A DNA stretch of 64,000 bases from Lineus longissimus (Eukaryota; Nemertea; Pilidiophora; Heteronemertea; Lineidae), in contig NC_088309.1 in the NCBI RefSeq assembly GCF_910592395.1, positions 9,550,501 to 9,614,500 of the forward strand, written 5' to 3'. This document shows, piece by piece, positions 52,401-62,103 of this stretch. A program made the position numbers and the translations under genes. Every line of letters begins with the position of its first letter. The stretch's first letter is position 1. The notes beneath the pieces are model-generated. The model searched no databases. It saw only the letters and a list, made by a program, of their open reading frames with translations, and was not told the DNA's origin.

Positions 52401-53069
52401 TGTGGGATCAAAAAGATAATCTGCAATCATTCTGTGCCTCAAGACACATTTCTCATGATAGGTTGACGTCAAGTTAAAAATAGTTATCGTCATTATCTTG
52501 ATCTTTGATAGAAGGAGTTCTGATTTCATCTGCCCATTTTTATCCTTTTTTTTGGTTAAATCTGTGTCCCAGGGTTGAGTAATTAGTCAGTGTATATCAC
52601 AATAATCTTTCTGACATTCAGAATTGTTTATATTAGAATCAATTCAGAATGGCGAACAGAATTGTAGTTTTTTTCCTGTTAAAGTGAGAATTTGTTTATT
52701 CGTTGTTAAATAAATGTGCTACTCTACGATGTAAATACAATTTTAATTTGATGGTAACATAATAAATATAGCTGAAGAAAAATATGCTTTGTTCCTTTGG
52801 TGCTTGGGATCAGGTATCAGGTATGATTGCAGAGACATATGAATGAATGCCATGCACCCCCCCCCCCCCCCCATCGGTAGACAGATGCCCCCTCACATCA
52901 AGCAATCCGAGAGATTTCACTCCCAAGTTTAAAGAAGATACAACGCTGTACACCCCCACCGCACCACACTCGGACCTCCCTTCAAACGTACCTGTATCAT
53001 GTAGAGTTGAGCAATCCGGTACTCTTCCACTGTCATGGGCAGACAGATGCGATATTCCTTTATCAGCAT
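29519..53069 (-). CDS. PITPNM: Membrane-associated phosphatidylinositol transfer protein (PITPNM/RdgB), 23 exons, complete
   Basis: Class IIA PI transfer protein that moves PI and phosphatidic acid at ER-plasma membrane contacts and sustains phospholipase C signalling. Exons in order: 52992-53069, 49625-49757, 48285-48488, 47053-47298, 46389-46748, 43545-43655, 42951-43040, 42314-42433, 41879-42037, 41295-41469, 40807-41023, 40000-40489, 39417-39587, 39112-39258, 38462-38610, 37868-37891, 36256-36375, 34579-34695, 34086-34234, 33683-33832, 30497-30680, 30201-30329, 29519-29893. All phases agree: 4098 nt, 1365 residues (human PITPNM2 has about 1349). PITP domain about 1-260 ([18 protein letters not shown] start; [15 protein letters not shown]); FFAT motif DDEFFDAM near 400, for VAP binding; DDHD region about 700-960 with [23 protein letters not shown]2 about 1035-1240 with [19 protein letters not shown]. 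The stop at 29519 overlaps CAG|GTATGA, a possible donor, so another 3' end is possible. Intron 1 hosts an antisense homeobox gene. Confidence 0.93.
30709..31553. mobile_element. Non-autonomous repeat element in PITPNM intron 20
   Basis: The left end reads GAGGCCCAAGGGCCTGGCGC then TCAGCTGA, the right end GCTTGTCAGCTGAGCTAAAAA. Subterminal GCTCAGCTGA and TCAGCTGAGC are exact inverted repeats. Inside are a poly(A)-rich stretch, a B-box-like GGGATTGGAACCC near 31107, and a CAGA microsatellite (31464-31500). A second right end of the same kind ends at about 33555. The type is widespread as interspersed repeats in marine invertebrates (inference from pattern memory). Confidence 0.6.
31464..31500. 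repeat. (CAGA)n microsatellite
   Basis: About eight tandem CAGA tetramers close to the right end of the interspersed element. Confidence 0.9.
33500..33555. mobile_element. Second right terminus of the GCTGAGC-type element
   Basis: AGCTCCGCTGACTTTGTCAG followed by CTGAGCTAAAAA repeats the terminus at 31530-31553, including the hairpin. I could not find its own left end, so the two copies may be nested or the left part lost. Confidence 0.5.
37171..37232. repeat. 19-bp tandem repeat, three full copies
   Basis: GGGAATTGTTGCACACATC repeats at 37171, 37190 and 37209 with one change, then a partial copy. Intronic in PITPNM. Confidence 0.85.
38712..38912 (-). mobile_element. 5'-truncated LINE: C-terminus of reverse transcriptase ORF and 3' tail
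   Basis: The minus-strand frame 38910-38743 reads [29 protein letters not shown] and ends with a stop. This is the C-terminal motif of non-LTR retrotransposon ORF2 proteins (FS..APRLWN.LP...FK..LK..LF), as in CR1/L2-like and related clades. After the stop come GGGGCGCTATATAAATA and short TATGTATTGA direct repeats, a usual kind of LINE tail. The copy sits in a PITPNM intron in the same orientation as the gene. Confidence 0.8.
41575..41970. repeat. 94-bp tandem repeat of a PITPNM exon end plus splice donor
   Basis: The anchor GACATGTCTAGAC recurs at 41956, 41862, 41768 and 41674, each 94 bp apart, with a shortened copy at 41589. On the minus strand each unit carries the last roughly 80 bases of PITPNM exon 9 and its donor GGAG|GTAAG. 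Only the first copy (donor at 41878) is the real exon end; the others lie in intron 9. Confidence 0.9.
43806..44032. repeat. MITE-like inverted repeat
   Basis: GGTGTCTCAGAAAAAT (43806-43821) faces ATTTTTCTGAGACACC (44017-44032). The spacer of about 195 bp has no coding content. CAGGGTGTCTCAGAAA-like ends occur in mariner-type MITEs. Confidence 0.55.
44522..44614. repeat. 93-nt hairpin with about 33-nt arms in PITPNM intron 5
   Basis: The left arm 44522-44555 (..ACACTCCTGTCGTAGTGTTT..) pairs with 44582-44614 (..AAACACTATGACAGGAGTGT..) with few mismatches and a 26-nt loop. Size and near-complete pairing fit either a tiny foldback element or a miRNA-like precursor. Confidence 0.7.
45917..46080. 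mobile_element. Pogo/Tigger-like MITE in PITPNM intron 5
   Basis: It starts CAGTAGAACCTCTCTATTAA and ends GGGAGGTTCTACTG, 164 bp, similar along its length to the element at 21833-22008 in opposite orientation (shared TTTGGGACCAAAA, GGACTGGCAAGTGCTGTCCT-like interior). Confidence 0.8.
49926..50048. promoter_or_regulatory. AT-rich triple repeat upstream of the homeobox gene
   Basis: Three imperfect units of about 50 bp (ACTTTGATCAGTAATCATGC + TCATTGGGATTAATAATTAA), with cores near 49932, 49983 and 50031. They are dense in TAAT/ATTA and TGATTAAT strings, which homeodomain proteins generally bind. It lies 0.4 kb upstream of the TATA box at 50425. A regulatory role is inference only. Confidence 0.35.
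50231..50267. repeat. Hairpin GTGATAAGT..ACTTATCAC
   Basis: GTGATAAGTTTTATTT is followed by AAATAAAACACTTATCAC, its near-complete reverse complement; GTGATAAGTG occurs once more at 50280. About 0.2 kb upstream of the homeobox promoter. Confidence 0.6.
50425..50432 (+). promoter_or_regulatory. TATA box of the nested homeobox gene
   Basis: TATAAAAG lies 71 bases before the ATG at 50496. With initiation about 30 bases downstream the 5' untranslated leader would be only about 40 nt. There is no ATG between the TATA box and 50496 that opens a longer frame. Confidence 0.65.
50496..51935 (+). CDS. Intronless TALE-class homeobox protein, nested in PITPNM intron 1
   Basis: A 479-residue single-exon transcription factor. 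Residues 1-270 are rich in Ser, Pro, His and Gln with repeated PxPSxQ/PSSSQ-like strings, likely disordered. The homeodomain spans about 409-471 near the C-terminus. Counting from the F at position 8, the helix-3 Trp falls three residues later than the normal position 48, and the inserted loop holds PYP, both marks of the TALE class. Helix 3 reads [15 protein letters not shown]48, F49, N51 and R53 are kept, but residue 50 is Arg, where most TALE proteins have Ile, Gly or Ala. No MEIS, PBC or IRO companion domain is seen, so it does not fit the standard families. If the host is a spiralian, the divergent lineage-specific TALE genes (SPILE group) are the first candidates; I cannot confirm that. 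It has its own TATA box and poly(A) signals. The protein contains no intron. Confidence 0.88.
   Translation: MENFQQNRSDAIPRYHSHLPVNRSHVPVIPVLPSPSYSRITSYLPLPSHQQMIPVPSHLPLHPSSSYQLLPRPSSSQFPVTPILSYHPVISRLPEHQGLTTPLQPIFHHQGPTNSHSLQYKVKPSHERVQVSQSTPTCQPLQVSTNFGSHQQVPYPSPVSSHRYFNPATLFELDCCLPSPCGALPSPYPYHYQDVNLMTPVLPRCSTSELPTPTSTQSRNQPRTPAQDNIPLVNSLDDSGYCSPASNQSTIASSQAPGLRSIPASSKIQNLSSSLLKKFSDDSLLSTLKEDLNENDKVETLITTCRESYHLPIDVSKTALNLRFESLMLQFPNEISEMKNFFLYQWYKLEAARSNIIVCQNVNEEMPKEDFAGMQHGLIDRVHDSLDLLEDTQPRTRKSTARDSSIPNRLKHRAVFQKTSTRILEQWFQDHSECPYPDSKDCTMLSRRTNISAQQVRKWFRNRRLRMAKSHIKRHNQYK
51969..52114 (+). repeat. 73-bp tandem duplication in the homeobox gene 3' region
   Basis: The block beginning CAACTGTGACTAAGGGAAGA at 51969 is repeated exactly or nearly so at 52042. 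It starts 33 bases after the stop codon, so it lies in the 3' untranslated region. Confidence 0.92.
52709..52766 (+). terminator. Poly(A) signals of the homeobox gene
   Basis: AATAAA occurs at 52709-52714 and 52761-52766, about 0.8 kb past the stop codon and before PITPNM exon 1 on the other strand (52992). They would give a 3' untranslated region of about 800 nt. Confidence 0.5.
52857..52872. repeat. Poly(C) run of 16
   Basis: Sixteen consecutive C, shortly downstream of the homeobox poly(A) signals. The exact length may be affected by sequencing. Confidence 0.9.
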
Positions 53070-53675
53070 GTTGGCAGTGTTCTAAGCATTACCCGTTTGA
53101 TTAGAAAATGTCATCTTTGGTGGGGCCAGCCTGAAATAGAAGAACGACAAGACTTGTGAGATTATTGGTGACATAATTGATTCCTCAAACTGGCACTGCA
53201 ACAATGTCAAATCACATCAGGTCATGACGTCATTTATGTCATTTATGCCATAGGGTTTCCACTGAGTTTATCTGCGACCTCTTTTGACATTACAGGTCCA
53301 GGACTTCAAATGAAGTTTAGATCATGCCGGTTATCAGCTGAGAAATAGCCCAGTCTGCTTCTTTCCACACGAACAATGTGAAGTTGTGGACTATCACCTC
53401 AGTAACTCGAGAATTTAAAACCATTACTAGAACTCAATACTTCAAACTACAAATGGAACTTTGCATCCATCCAGGAAGAAGTTTCAACAAAAGATTAGTC
53501 TCGGTTTCAACAGGTTTTATGAGAATCAAAGTATGGATACCACAAAAAGAAAATTAAAATCTCAGTTGGTGATCTCTAACCTTTCAATAAGAAAAACATT
53601 TTAAAGCCGGGCTCTGCTGGTCCCAAAAAAAGATCAAAGTATATCTCTCCATGACATTTAGATAAAATAAATGAA

Positions 53676-55379
53676 ACGGCCAGGGGCCATTGTGCTCACC
53701 GTATACATCTTTTAGTAGGCAGGATCATGCTTAGTTTAGAGGTGAATATGGTGAACACAATCAGGCATGAAGACTTTTTTTAGATGTGTATTGATGTCAA
53801 GTAATAAGACAGGGCAGTATATATAAGTTTATGATCCAACCAATAATTGTCTATGACATCAACAAGATCAATATCGTGTGATTGCTAAGAGTCCCTGCAA
53901 TAAAAAATTCATCGAAAAAAAGTCATTAATAAGCGAGATATTGCACGTCCTACTTTTTCAGTTTTGACCCCCTGGTGGCCAAATCAAGAATCAGATCAGG
54001 CCAAAATTCGGTGTCAGAGATTATCTGATGTAGGGGGTCACATGTACCAACTTTCAAGTTCATAGCTTCAGCAGTTAAGAAACGTGCCATAGTTACACTC
54101 TAATGGCCAATTTACGCCATTTGACCTCTGTGACCTAGAAAAGGAGGTCAAATCCAAAAATCGTAGGACAAGTGGTGTATCCTTGCTAGAAGTCCCTGCC
54201 ATAAAAATTTTATCGAAAACAATTCACTCAAATAAGCTAGATATTGCACTTCTTCCTTTTTCCATTATGGCCCCTGGTGGCCGAATAAAGAATCAGATCA
54301 GGCCAAAATTCGGCATCAAAGGTTATCTGATGTAGGGGGTTATATGCACCAAGCTTCAAGTTCATAGCTTTACTGGTTAAGAAACGTGCCAAAGTTTACA
54401 CTCTAACGGCCAATTTACGCCATATGACCTCTGTGACCTTGAAAAGTAAGTCAAATTGAAAACCCGTAAGACATGTGATGTATTCTTCCTAAGAGTACCT
54501 ACCATAAAAATTTTATTGAAAACAAGTCACTTATAAGCAAGATATCACACTTTTTAGATATCCACTTTTGGCCCCCTGGTGGCAAGGTTGAGAATCACAT
54601 CAAACTGAAATTCAGCACCAGAGGCTATGTGATATAGGGGGTTATATGTACCAAGTTTAAATTACATAGCTTTAGTGGTTAAGAAACGTGCCATAGTTTA
54701 CACTCTAACGGCCAATTTACGCCATATGACCTTGGTGACCTTGAAAAGTAGGTCAAATTGAAAACCCGTAAGACATGTGATGTATTCTTCCTAAAAGTAC
54801 CTACCATAAAAATTTTATCGAAAACAAGTCACTTATTAGCGAGATATCACACTTTTTAGATTTCCACTTTTGGCCCCCTGGTGGCAAAGTTGAGGATCAG
54901 ATCAAACTGAAATTCAGCACCAGAGGCTATGTGATATAGGGGGTTACATGAACTAAGTTTCAAGTTCATAGCTTTAGTGGTTAAGAAACGTGCCATAGTT
55001 TACACTCTAACGGCCAATTTACGCCATATGACCTCTGTGAACTTGAAAAGTAGGTCAAATTAAAAACCCGTATGATATAAGATGTATATTTGCTATGAGT
55101 ACCTACAACACAAGTTTCATCGAAAACAAGTCACTAATAAGCGAGATATCACACTTTTTAGATATCGACATTTGGCCCCCTGGTGGCCAAGTTGAGAATC
55201 AGATCGGACCGAAATTCAGTGTCAGAGGTCACCTGACCTAGGGGGTGCTGTGTACAAAGTTTCAAGTTCATAGCCCTAGCGGTTAAGAAACGTGCCACTG
55301 TTTTTGAAATAGGATACGACGACGGACGACGACGGACACTGCGGTATTACATAGACTCCCCTACGGTGAGCCAAAAGTT
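53676..55379. mobile_element. Element with five roughly 300-bp tandem internal units
   Basis: The left end GGCCAGGGGCCATTGTGCTC + ACCGTA and right end CTACGGTGAGCCAAAAG bear exact inverted GCTCACCGTA/TACGGTGAGC. Inside, GGCCCCTGGTGGC recurs at about 53970, 54268, 54571, 54874 and 55175. Each is followed by a GTTCATAGC..GTTAAGAAACGTGCCA..TTTACGCCAT block, and most are followed by GACCT..GTGACCTTGAAAAGT. The right part has ACGACGGACGACGACGGACA. The end structure matches the element at 30709-31553. Non-coding. Confidence 0.8.
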
Positions 55380-56802
55380 AATGTAAAATCGCTTAGAAAA
55401 CAGACTTCTTTCGGAAATATCTTTCAACACCTCTGACGGAAAAAAAGCAAATGGTTTGAATTTTAGTGTGTACACATATACTTGACATTAAACTCCCAAT
55501 TAGCTTTAGTAGTGGCAGTGTACAGACACCTGCAGTATTTATTGACAAAAACCGACTCCCAATCATCTCAGCACACCCACTCAGGTGGGGGCACAGCATA
55601 TGCCATCAAATATCTTTCATGATCTGACTTTTGAATACAGCAGTCTATTGACATCATCTTATAATATAAGAGCTGAAGACAGAAATATCAGCAGCTAATC
55701 CATGCAGATAATAAGTCCTGTTTGAATATCAACATGTGAGTCACATTCAAGCTCTTCCTCAAAAAGTCACATGAGTACTAACATATTGCACCCTCCCTCA
55801 TGTGACGGTAACGATCATGCAACTCCATTCCGAGAATGTAATAATCAAAGATGCTTCAAGTCCATCGCCTATCATTTTGTGCTATCCTTTAAAGAACAGG
55901 AGCAGAAATTTGAAAATTCTCACCATTGCCTGTGGGGAATTGATATCCAATATAAAGGCAATTTCGATTGCAGACAATTTCCGATCTGGACTCTCGAAGA
56001 AGGCTTAAAGGGACAATAGAATAATGTCACATCAACAAGCTGTAATGGTCAATGGTTGAATTCAAGGCGAAGCTTTTCATAAAATATTCCTCAATGTGCG
56101 CAAGAGGTACCAAGTTGGGTTATCAGTGACCTGATATCAACTGTGGGTGCCATTGACAGATTTGATTTATAGCTGAGAAGCTGGATTCATCTCCGCAATA
56201 GTGATAATGAAACATCATCCGTATTCCCCTTGGATTTTCCACAGCTTTCCATTTGCAAATACCACCTACGTATGTGCAATACTCACAATAATCACCGTAG
56301 AGCACTTCGCCCACACATTTTGAATGCTGAATGACACTTTTACCTACTTCACTGGAAAAATGGAAAAAAGCACGCCTGGATACAGTGCTCAATTCCACTG
56401 TTCAAGCAGTAGGAAATGAAATCTTGAAAATCATATGGGATGGAATCGTGGCTATTTTAGCCACATAAAATAAACTGGATTGGTAATAGTTTATGCGAAT
56501 CTTATATATAGCCCAACAGGTTGTGGATAAGCTGCATGCCTGATGATATAAATAACTTACGATAAACTGGTGTTCGAAGAGTTATAAACCACAGTTCATT
56601 TTACAACAGTATTTTTTATGTATGAGAGATAGGGAGAAGGGGACAACCATTTATACATGTCCACACTGATTTCCGATATGCTATCGACTTGGGAAATACA
56701 TAGTGAGGGAAAACCGAATCCTGTCGCAAGCACAACACATATTTTTAAAACCGACTCATCATCACTGGACAATTAGCCTGTCTGTCTGATACAGGTCAAT
56801 CA

Positions 56803-56896
56803 GGCAGAGTATAACATGCATGCTGACGTCACCAATGTGAGGCAATATTACAATGGCAGAGTATACATGCATGCGTCACCAATGTGAGGCAATATC
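56803..56896. repeat. About 50-bp tandem duplication
   Basis: GGCAGAGTATA(A)CATGCATG..CGTCACCAATGTGAGGCAATAT occurs at 56803 and 56855, the second copy missing a few bases. Confidence 0.85.
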
Positions 56897-58045
56897 ATAA
56901 TTTTCACTCCAGAGTTATCATGAGGGTTGTCCACCATCAGATGGTATTAAGTTTTTAAACATTTAACTTATATGATGTATGGTGATGGATTATCCCAACA
57001 GACCCAGGACAAAAGATCATTTTTTTCTCTCGTCCAATTGAATCTCTCATATCTGGACGCAAAGCGACTATACGACCATATAGCTAGAATCTTGAAGTGT
57101 TGAACCCCCATGTCTCAATTTTGAAGGTCAGCTGCGAGCAGGATACATTGTAGTTACACGAGGACAGTAGGGCACTAGAGTGTCCCTCCCCCTCCCCCCA
57201 GCCCTAACATTACCCCTGAAAGGAACCAATGGTGTAATGAAGAGACTCGCCATACTCACATGAGAATTAGATTCAGGTCCTGAGGTGACAATTTCCAATT
57301 CAAATCTAACTATCTTCTCTCCTGACTTGAATAGATATGAACATCCAGGAAAAATTTACTTCTATCACTACCAACAATGATATCGACAGGAAATCAGGTT
57401 TTTTTTCATGCAATTGTAATTAGCAGATGCTTTTGTCTAGATACCAGATCGTTGCTACTATATATTGTGGTATCACAAGTTTCACTTTCCGTTTTCTGTT
57501 AACGGATTCCCTTGTTCAAGTGAGACGTTCCTGGAAGAATGAGGAAGGTCGCACTTGACAATTAAATTAATTACATTTTATAAATGATAAAATGAAATCT
57601 TGACTTTAATTTTCTGGTGGGATCCATAGAGGAAACACAATCGGAGATGTCCGTTAAGAAAGTTGATTGGTTTTATTATTGCCAGGAAAATAAGATCTGG
57701 AGCAGACTTTTGTTGGACTTGGAACTTCACCATAGGTCCTGTTTCCTTCTTATCAAGCCTCCATCTTCCCACACAATATGGTGGAAGATATTTTCAAACT
57801 CACAGCGCAGAGCCAAGACTTGGTATGACTTGACGAACCCCACTATTTATTGAACCAACTGTGGAGAACTTCCTCACCTTGCCTCCAAGGCCAAGGTTGC
57901 AGTCATCACTTGGATGAGCAATTCCTCTCCTGATCCAAAGCAACTGGCAAGGCAAACAAATCACAACACCCCAGACGTTTTCTCTTGCACTATATAATGG
58001 CATGAGCAAGTAGTTTACTGCCCGCTAAGCTACCGCCCTTGAAGG

Positions 58046-58178
58046 AGCAGCTGTGGTGTAGTGGCTTAGACTCTCGACCAGTGGTCAAGAGGTCCCGGGT
58101 TTGATCCCCACTGTAGGCGTAAGAGTGTAGGCTGGTCTCTCTGTCTTACTTGCCTCTCTACACCCAGGTGTATAAATG
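58046..58178 (+). mobile_element. tRNA-derived SINE (head and body)
   Basis: TGGTGTAGTGG (58054-58064) fits the RNA polymerase III A box and GGTTTGATCCC (58098-58108) the B box, with normal spacing. The body ends CACCCAGGTGTATAAATG, a string I associate with SINE central domains of marine invertebrates. It meets the end of the DIRS element directly. Confidence 0.7.
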
Positions 58179-58494
58179 CCCATTTCCTTACAAGAAATGG
58201 CCATTTTGTTAGTTCATACTTACCTATGGAACACTTTTGCATGTTACTCCATTTGGGCTCAAACACAAGAGTATCCCTTTAATTTTCTAAAGGGAGAACT
58301 GAGTTAACAGCTCGGCCGCCAGGCGGCGCCCTGACCGATCCCGCGAGATCGCGCCGATCTCATGCCGCCATATTTAGTCTTTACTCTTGAGCGTTAATAA
58401 AGAGTATGTTCCGTTTGTGGGGACGGCAGGAGGGCCGTGTTCCATAGGTAAGTATGAACTAACAAAATGGCCATTTCTTGTAAGGAAGTGGGCA
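58179..58494. repeat. Inverted repeat at the 3' end of the DIRS element (putative ITR/ICR)
   Basis: 58179-58235 (..ACAAGAAATGGCCATTTTGT..) and 58440-58494 are reverse complements with about one mismatch. TATGGAACACTTTTGCAT occurs directly at 58223 and again at 58513. DIRS elements carry an internal complementary region next to the right terminal repeat, and this arrangement fits, but the left end of the element lies outside the window. Confidence 0.6.
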
Positions 58495-58959
58495 TTTTGT
58501 GTCATTCAAACTTATGGAACACTTTTGCATCGAATCCCAGCAACCTATTGGAGGTGGGAAACGAGGACTTACCTAAGGCTGAGCTGTTGTTCCATCCAGG
58601 AGGCACCACCGGCATATTAGCTAAGGAGGACTGCCAGGGGAAAGAAATGGGGAGAACCGGAGGACCGGTATTTTGATCTCGGTATTACAATCATATTAGA
58701 GAGAGTAATAGACCCATTCTCCGGAAAGCGCTAGAATTGCGTAATAAAACCATCTTCTTTCCGGCAACAGAGCTTAGAGCAAGTAAGGCATGTTGAAGGG
58801 TGTAGAATGAGTTATTGCTAAACAACAATAAGAAATTGCGTCCTTTCTAGTCTACTAGGGGTTGCCTGGATTGTTGAAGATAGGGCATATCAAAAATGGC
58901 GCAAGATGCGCGTTTGACTCTTCAATCGGGCTTCCCCCCCTTTTTTGATCTAGCCAGGA

Positions 58960-60495
58960 TCAAACAACATGCCCCGCAGACACAATCGGGCCGATTGTGT
59001 GCATGCCATCTACGAGGGAAGAAACGTCTCGTAGGTAGAAACGAGAGAATGTGGAGTGATTACTCCAACATGCAGCGGAAACGACTTCTTGAAGAGCAAC
59101 TCCTCAGTAGTTAGCCCAGGAGGTGGCTAGTGCTCTAACTTCGTGCGCTGAGATGTTAGCTAGCGCACGAAGATCAGAGGAAGTCTTCAAGGTGTTGTAG
59201 GAAAGACGAATAGTCTCCACAAAAACAAACGCTCTCTCCCCTGGCGGATACCGGGAGGTTTTGTCCTATTTATGTAGAACTTTAGGGCCCTGACGGGACA
59301 TAAAGTTCTGTCAGGAAGATCATAAGAGATCGTTCCTGACAGAGAGGGAATAGTAACCGGGGGCCGAGAGGCGGCCGGTCCCTGGTTCTTCGCCAGAAAT
59401 CCTGGTATGAAAGCCAGGATAACCTCCCCTCCCTCTCTAAAAGCCAGCTTCTTAAAAGAAAGTGCATGGAGCTCTGATCTCCGTTGGGCGGTAGCCAAGG
59501 CTACTAGAAAGACCGTTTTGAGTGTCAGATATTTCATGGATGAAATAGACATGGGTTCAAAAGGATGCCTCATGAGCACCTTAAGGACAACAGAAAGGTC
59601 CCTTTTAGGGGTGTTGTGAACCGGTCTAGGACGTTTTTAATAACATTCCTCTGAAAAGAGGGGTTATTTGGTCCTCCCAACGAAGATCCCAGGTGCTTAA
59701 AACACGGAGGGTAGAAGCGATGGCGGACTTGTACCCTTTTATAGCCGTGACAGATAGTTGTCTTTCCGTGAATAATTCAATAAGGAAATCAACTAATCTG
59801 TATATAGAGGGAGAGATCGGATTAACTCCGTTCTCCCTGCACCAGGAAGTGAAGGTAGACCACTTTCCTTGATACACATCAAGGGTAGACCCCCTTTGAG
59901 GTGCGGACCTGCGCTTGACAGCGATGTCCGAAAAGCCTCTCTGGTGGAGATGCAACTGGATAAGTTCCAGGCGTGAAACTTGAAAAATCCAGGGTTCTGG
60001 TGGTAGCATCTCCCCAGGGGGTGCCACAGGAGGTGCTTCCAAGTAGGAAGACTCCTGGGGTGGTCTATCAGGAGCTCCAGCAAGGCTGGGAACCAGGCCT
60101 GATTTGGCCAGCAAGGTGCGATGAGAGTTATTCTCACCGGGTGGCTGGTCAAGATCTTGTTCAGGACTGGTTGGATGAGAGGGAGGGGTGGAAACGCATA
60201 TGCGTTCAGCCCGACCCAAGAGGCTGTAAGGCTGTCGACTTCCAGGGCCTCTTCGTCCGGAAGTGGAGAGTAATAGATGGGAAGGCGATTGTTCAGCCTG
60301 GTGGCGAACAGATCTACCTTCGGAGATTGCCAAAGGCGACAAAGGTCGTCTACAATCTCCTGATGGAGTGTCCACTCTGTCTGAACTAGCTTGTTCTGAC
60401 GGGACAGGGCGTCGGCAAGGATGTTGCGATTGCCCGGTATGTGTCTGGCACATATCGATACTCCAAGGTCGGCACAAAGATGGTAAAGCTCCCAA
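58960..60495 (-). pseudogene. DIRS tyrosine recombinase, broken
   Basis: The N-terminal core-binding part is in the frame 60495-59626 (VYQGKWSTFTSWCRENGV, TAIKGYKSAIASTLR). The catalytic part follows in another frame at 59579-59187 with the first Arg in AQRRSELHALSF. It then switches again to carry HEVR (box II His and Arg) and the nucleophile Tyr in FSRFYLRD, ending at 58960. Breaks: frame change near 59635 in a run of A on the coding strand, another near 59226, and an in-frame TGA at 59104-59106. It overlaps the RNase H frame, as is usual in DIRS elements. Confidence 0.8.
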
Positions 60496-61950
60496 GTTAG
60501 CTGGAAACGAATGCCGGACTTTGTGCCTCCCTGTCTCCTGACATATGCTACTACTGTAGGATTGTCAGAGAACAGGGTTACTCTCCGATTCTTCAGGCGA
60601 AGGGAAAGAGCCCTCACGGCAAGAAGGACAGCCTTCATTTCCAATATATTTATTGGAAGAATGGTCTCCTCCATTGTCTATAGACCCCTTATGGACATGT
60701 CCCCGTTGTTCAGATGTGCTCCCCACCCTAGTAGGGAAGCATCTGTGAACAGGGACACTTCTGGGGGCGGTGGAGCAAGATCTACACCGCTTTGGAGACG
60801 AGTCTCCGACTCCCAGAAGTTCCAGACGTTCTTGAGTAGGTATTGAGGTATCAATACCAACTTGTCTAATGGGTCCCTGTGGGGTTTCCATAGAGACATT
60901 AGAAACATCTGGATGGGACGCATATATAGACGGCCAAGGGGGCTTTGGTCTGCTGCCGAATTCAGAAGTCCCAAAAGGCTCAAGCATCGCCTTGCAGGAG
61001 CTTGAGTCCTTCCTCTGAATTCTGCGACGAGATGAAGAATTTTCTTTATCCTGTCTAGGGGGGGCAGCATTTTCCCTATGGCCGTAAGGAACTGAACTCC
61101 AACGTAAACGAAGTCTTGGGATGGTATGAATTCTGACTTTGTTTCGTTGATAATCCAACCTGCGGAAACTACTTTTTGCTTTAGAACCTGAAGTTGTTGC
61201 AGTAGTAGTTCCCGCGATTTACAACGGAGTAGCCAATCGTCTAGGTAGTGATGGAGCTTGAACCCCATCACGTGAAAGGGAGCGACGAAGGCTGTGACTA
61301 TCATCGTAAAAATTAGGGGTGCCAGACCGAACGGCAGGGCCCTGAATTGATGCGTCTTTCCTTCGTAATGGAATCGAAGGAAGTGTTGATAGTCTGGATG
61401 GATCGGTACATGTAAGTACGCATCCGTTAAATCCATCGATACCGCCCAATCGTTGGGCTGTATCGCCGTTGCTATAGACCTGGTGGTTTCCATCTTGAAA
61501 TGAGGAACATTCAAGAAGGTGTTTAACCTGGAAAGGTCTATGATCAGCCTCCATGTCCCTGCTTTCTTGGGAACCAAGAAAACGTGGCTGTAAAAGCCGG
61601 GGGAGCATGGATCTTGAAGGACCTGGATAGCTTGCTTCTCCAGTAATGTCGCGACCTCTGCTTGGAGGGCAGAGGCCTTGACTAGGTCCTTCGGTGGCTG
61701 AACTGGGGTTGGATATATGGTAGTCGAGGGGGGTACGGTTGAAATCTAGTTTCACTCCGTATCTCAACATGTTTGGGACTGGGGACCCCTTTGGGCACCA
61801 ATCGTCCCAAATGTCTGCAAATTTTTGCAGACGGCCCCCGACTACCGGAGTTGGCTCCTTTTTGCGTCCGGGAGTAGAAAGGAGGGGGGAGTCACCTCTT
61901 CCGGCCAGCACCCCTTGGGCGAAAGGAGTGCTTAGTCGGACCGGATCCAC
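59793..61950 (-). pseudogene. DIRS reverse transcriptase-RNase H, broken
   Basis: The start of the domain (VGGRLQKFADIWDDW) lies in the frame 61950-61219. From about 61730 the similarity continues in the frame ending 60678, with VPKKAGTWRLIIDLSRLN, MDLTDAYLHVPI and the catalytic box HHYLDDWLL. RNase H acidic motifs follow: FTDASLLGWGAHL, INILEMKAVLLAV, FSDNPTVVAYV, then RHIPGNRNILADALSR. A six-base G run (61728-61733, plus strand) marks the frame change, and a TAG at 60678-60680 sits where a Trp is usual. Confidence 0.85.
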
Positions 61951-62103
61951 CCTGGTTAGAGGAAGTATTTTTCCTCTTTCCAGTCCGGCGACCCTCCGCT
62001 TCCCGTCGGAAGGATCCAGCAGGAGCAGGCTGACTAGGCGGGGTAGGCCTAGGCAGCACCTGCCTGGCGTACGGGATTGAACCCGATGCCTGCTGGGGCC
62101 TCT

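Larger units (their letters stand above)
53070..58045. other. 5' flank of PITPNM
   Basis: Upstream of the PITPNM ATG on the minus strand, so promoter and any 5' untranslated exons should be here. I recognise no coding exon. It is occupied by the tandem-unit element 53676-55379, a 50-bp duplication at 56803-56896, and otherwise unremarkable AT-rich sequence with a C-rich string near 57185. Confidence 0.45.
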
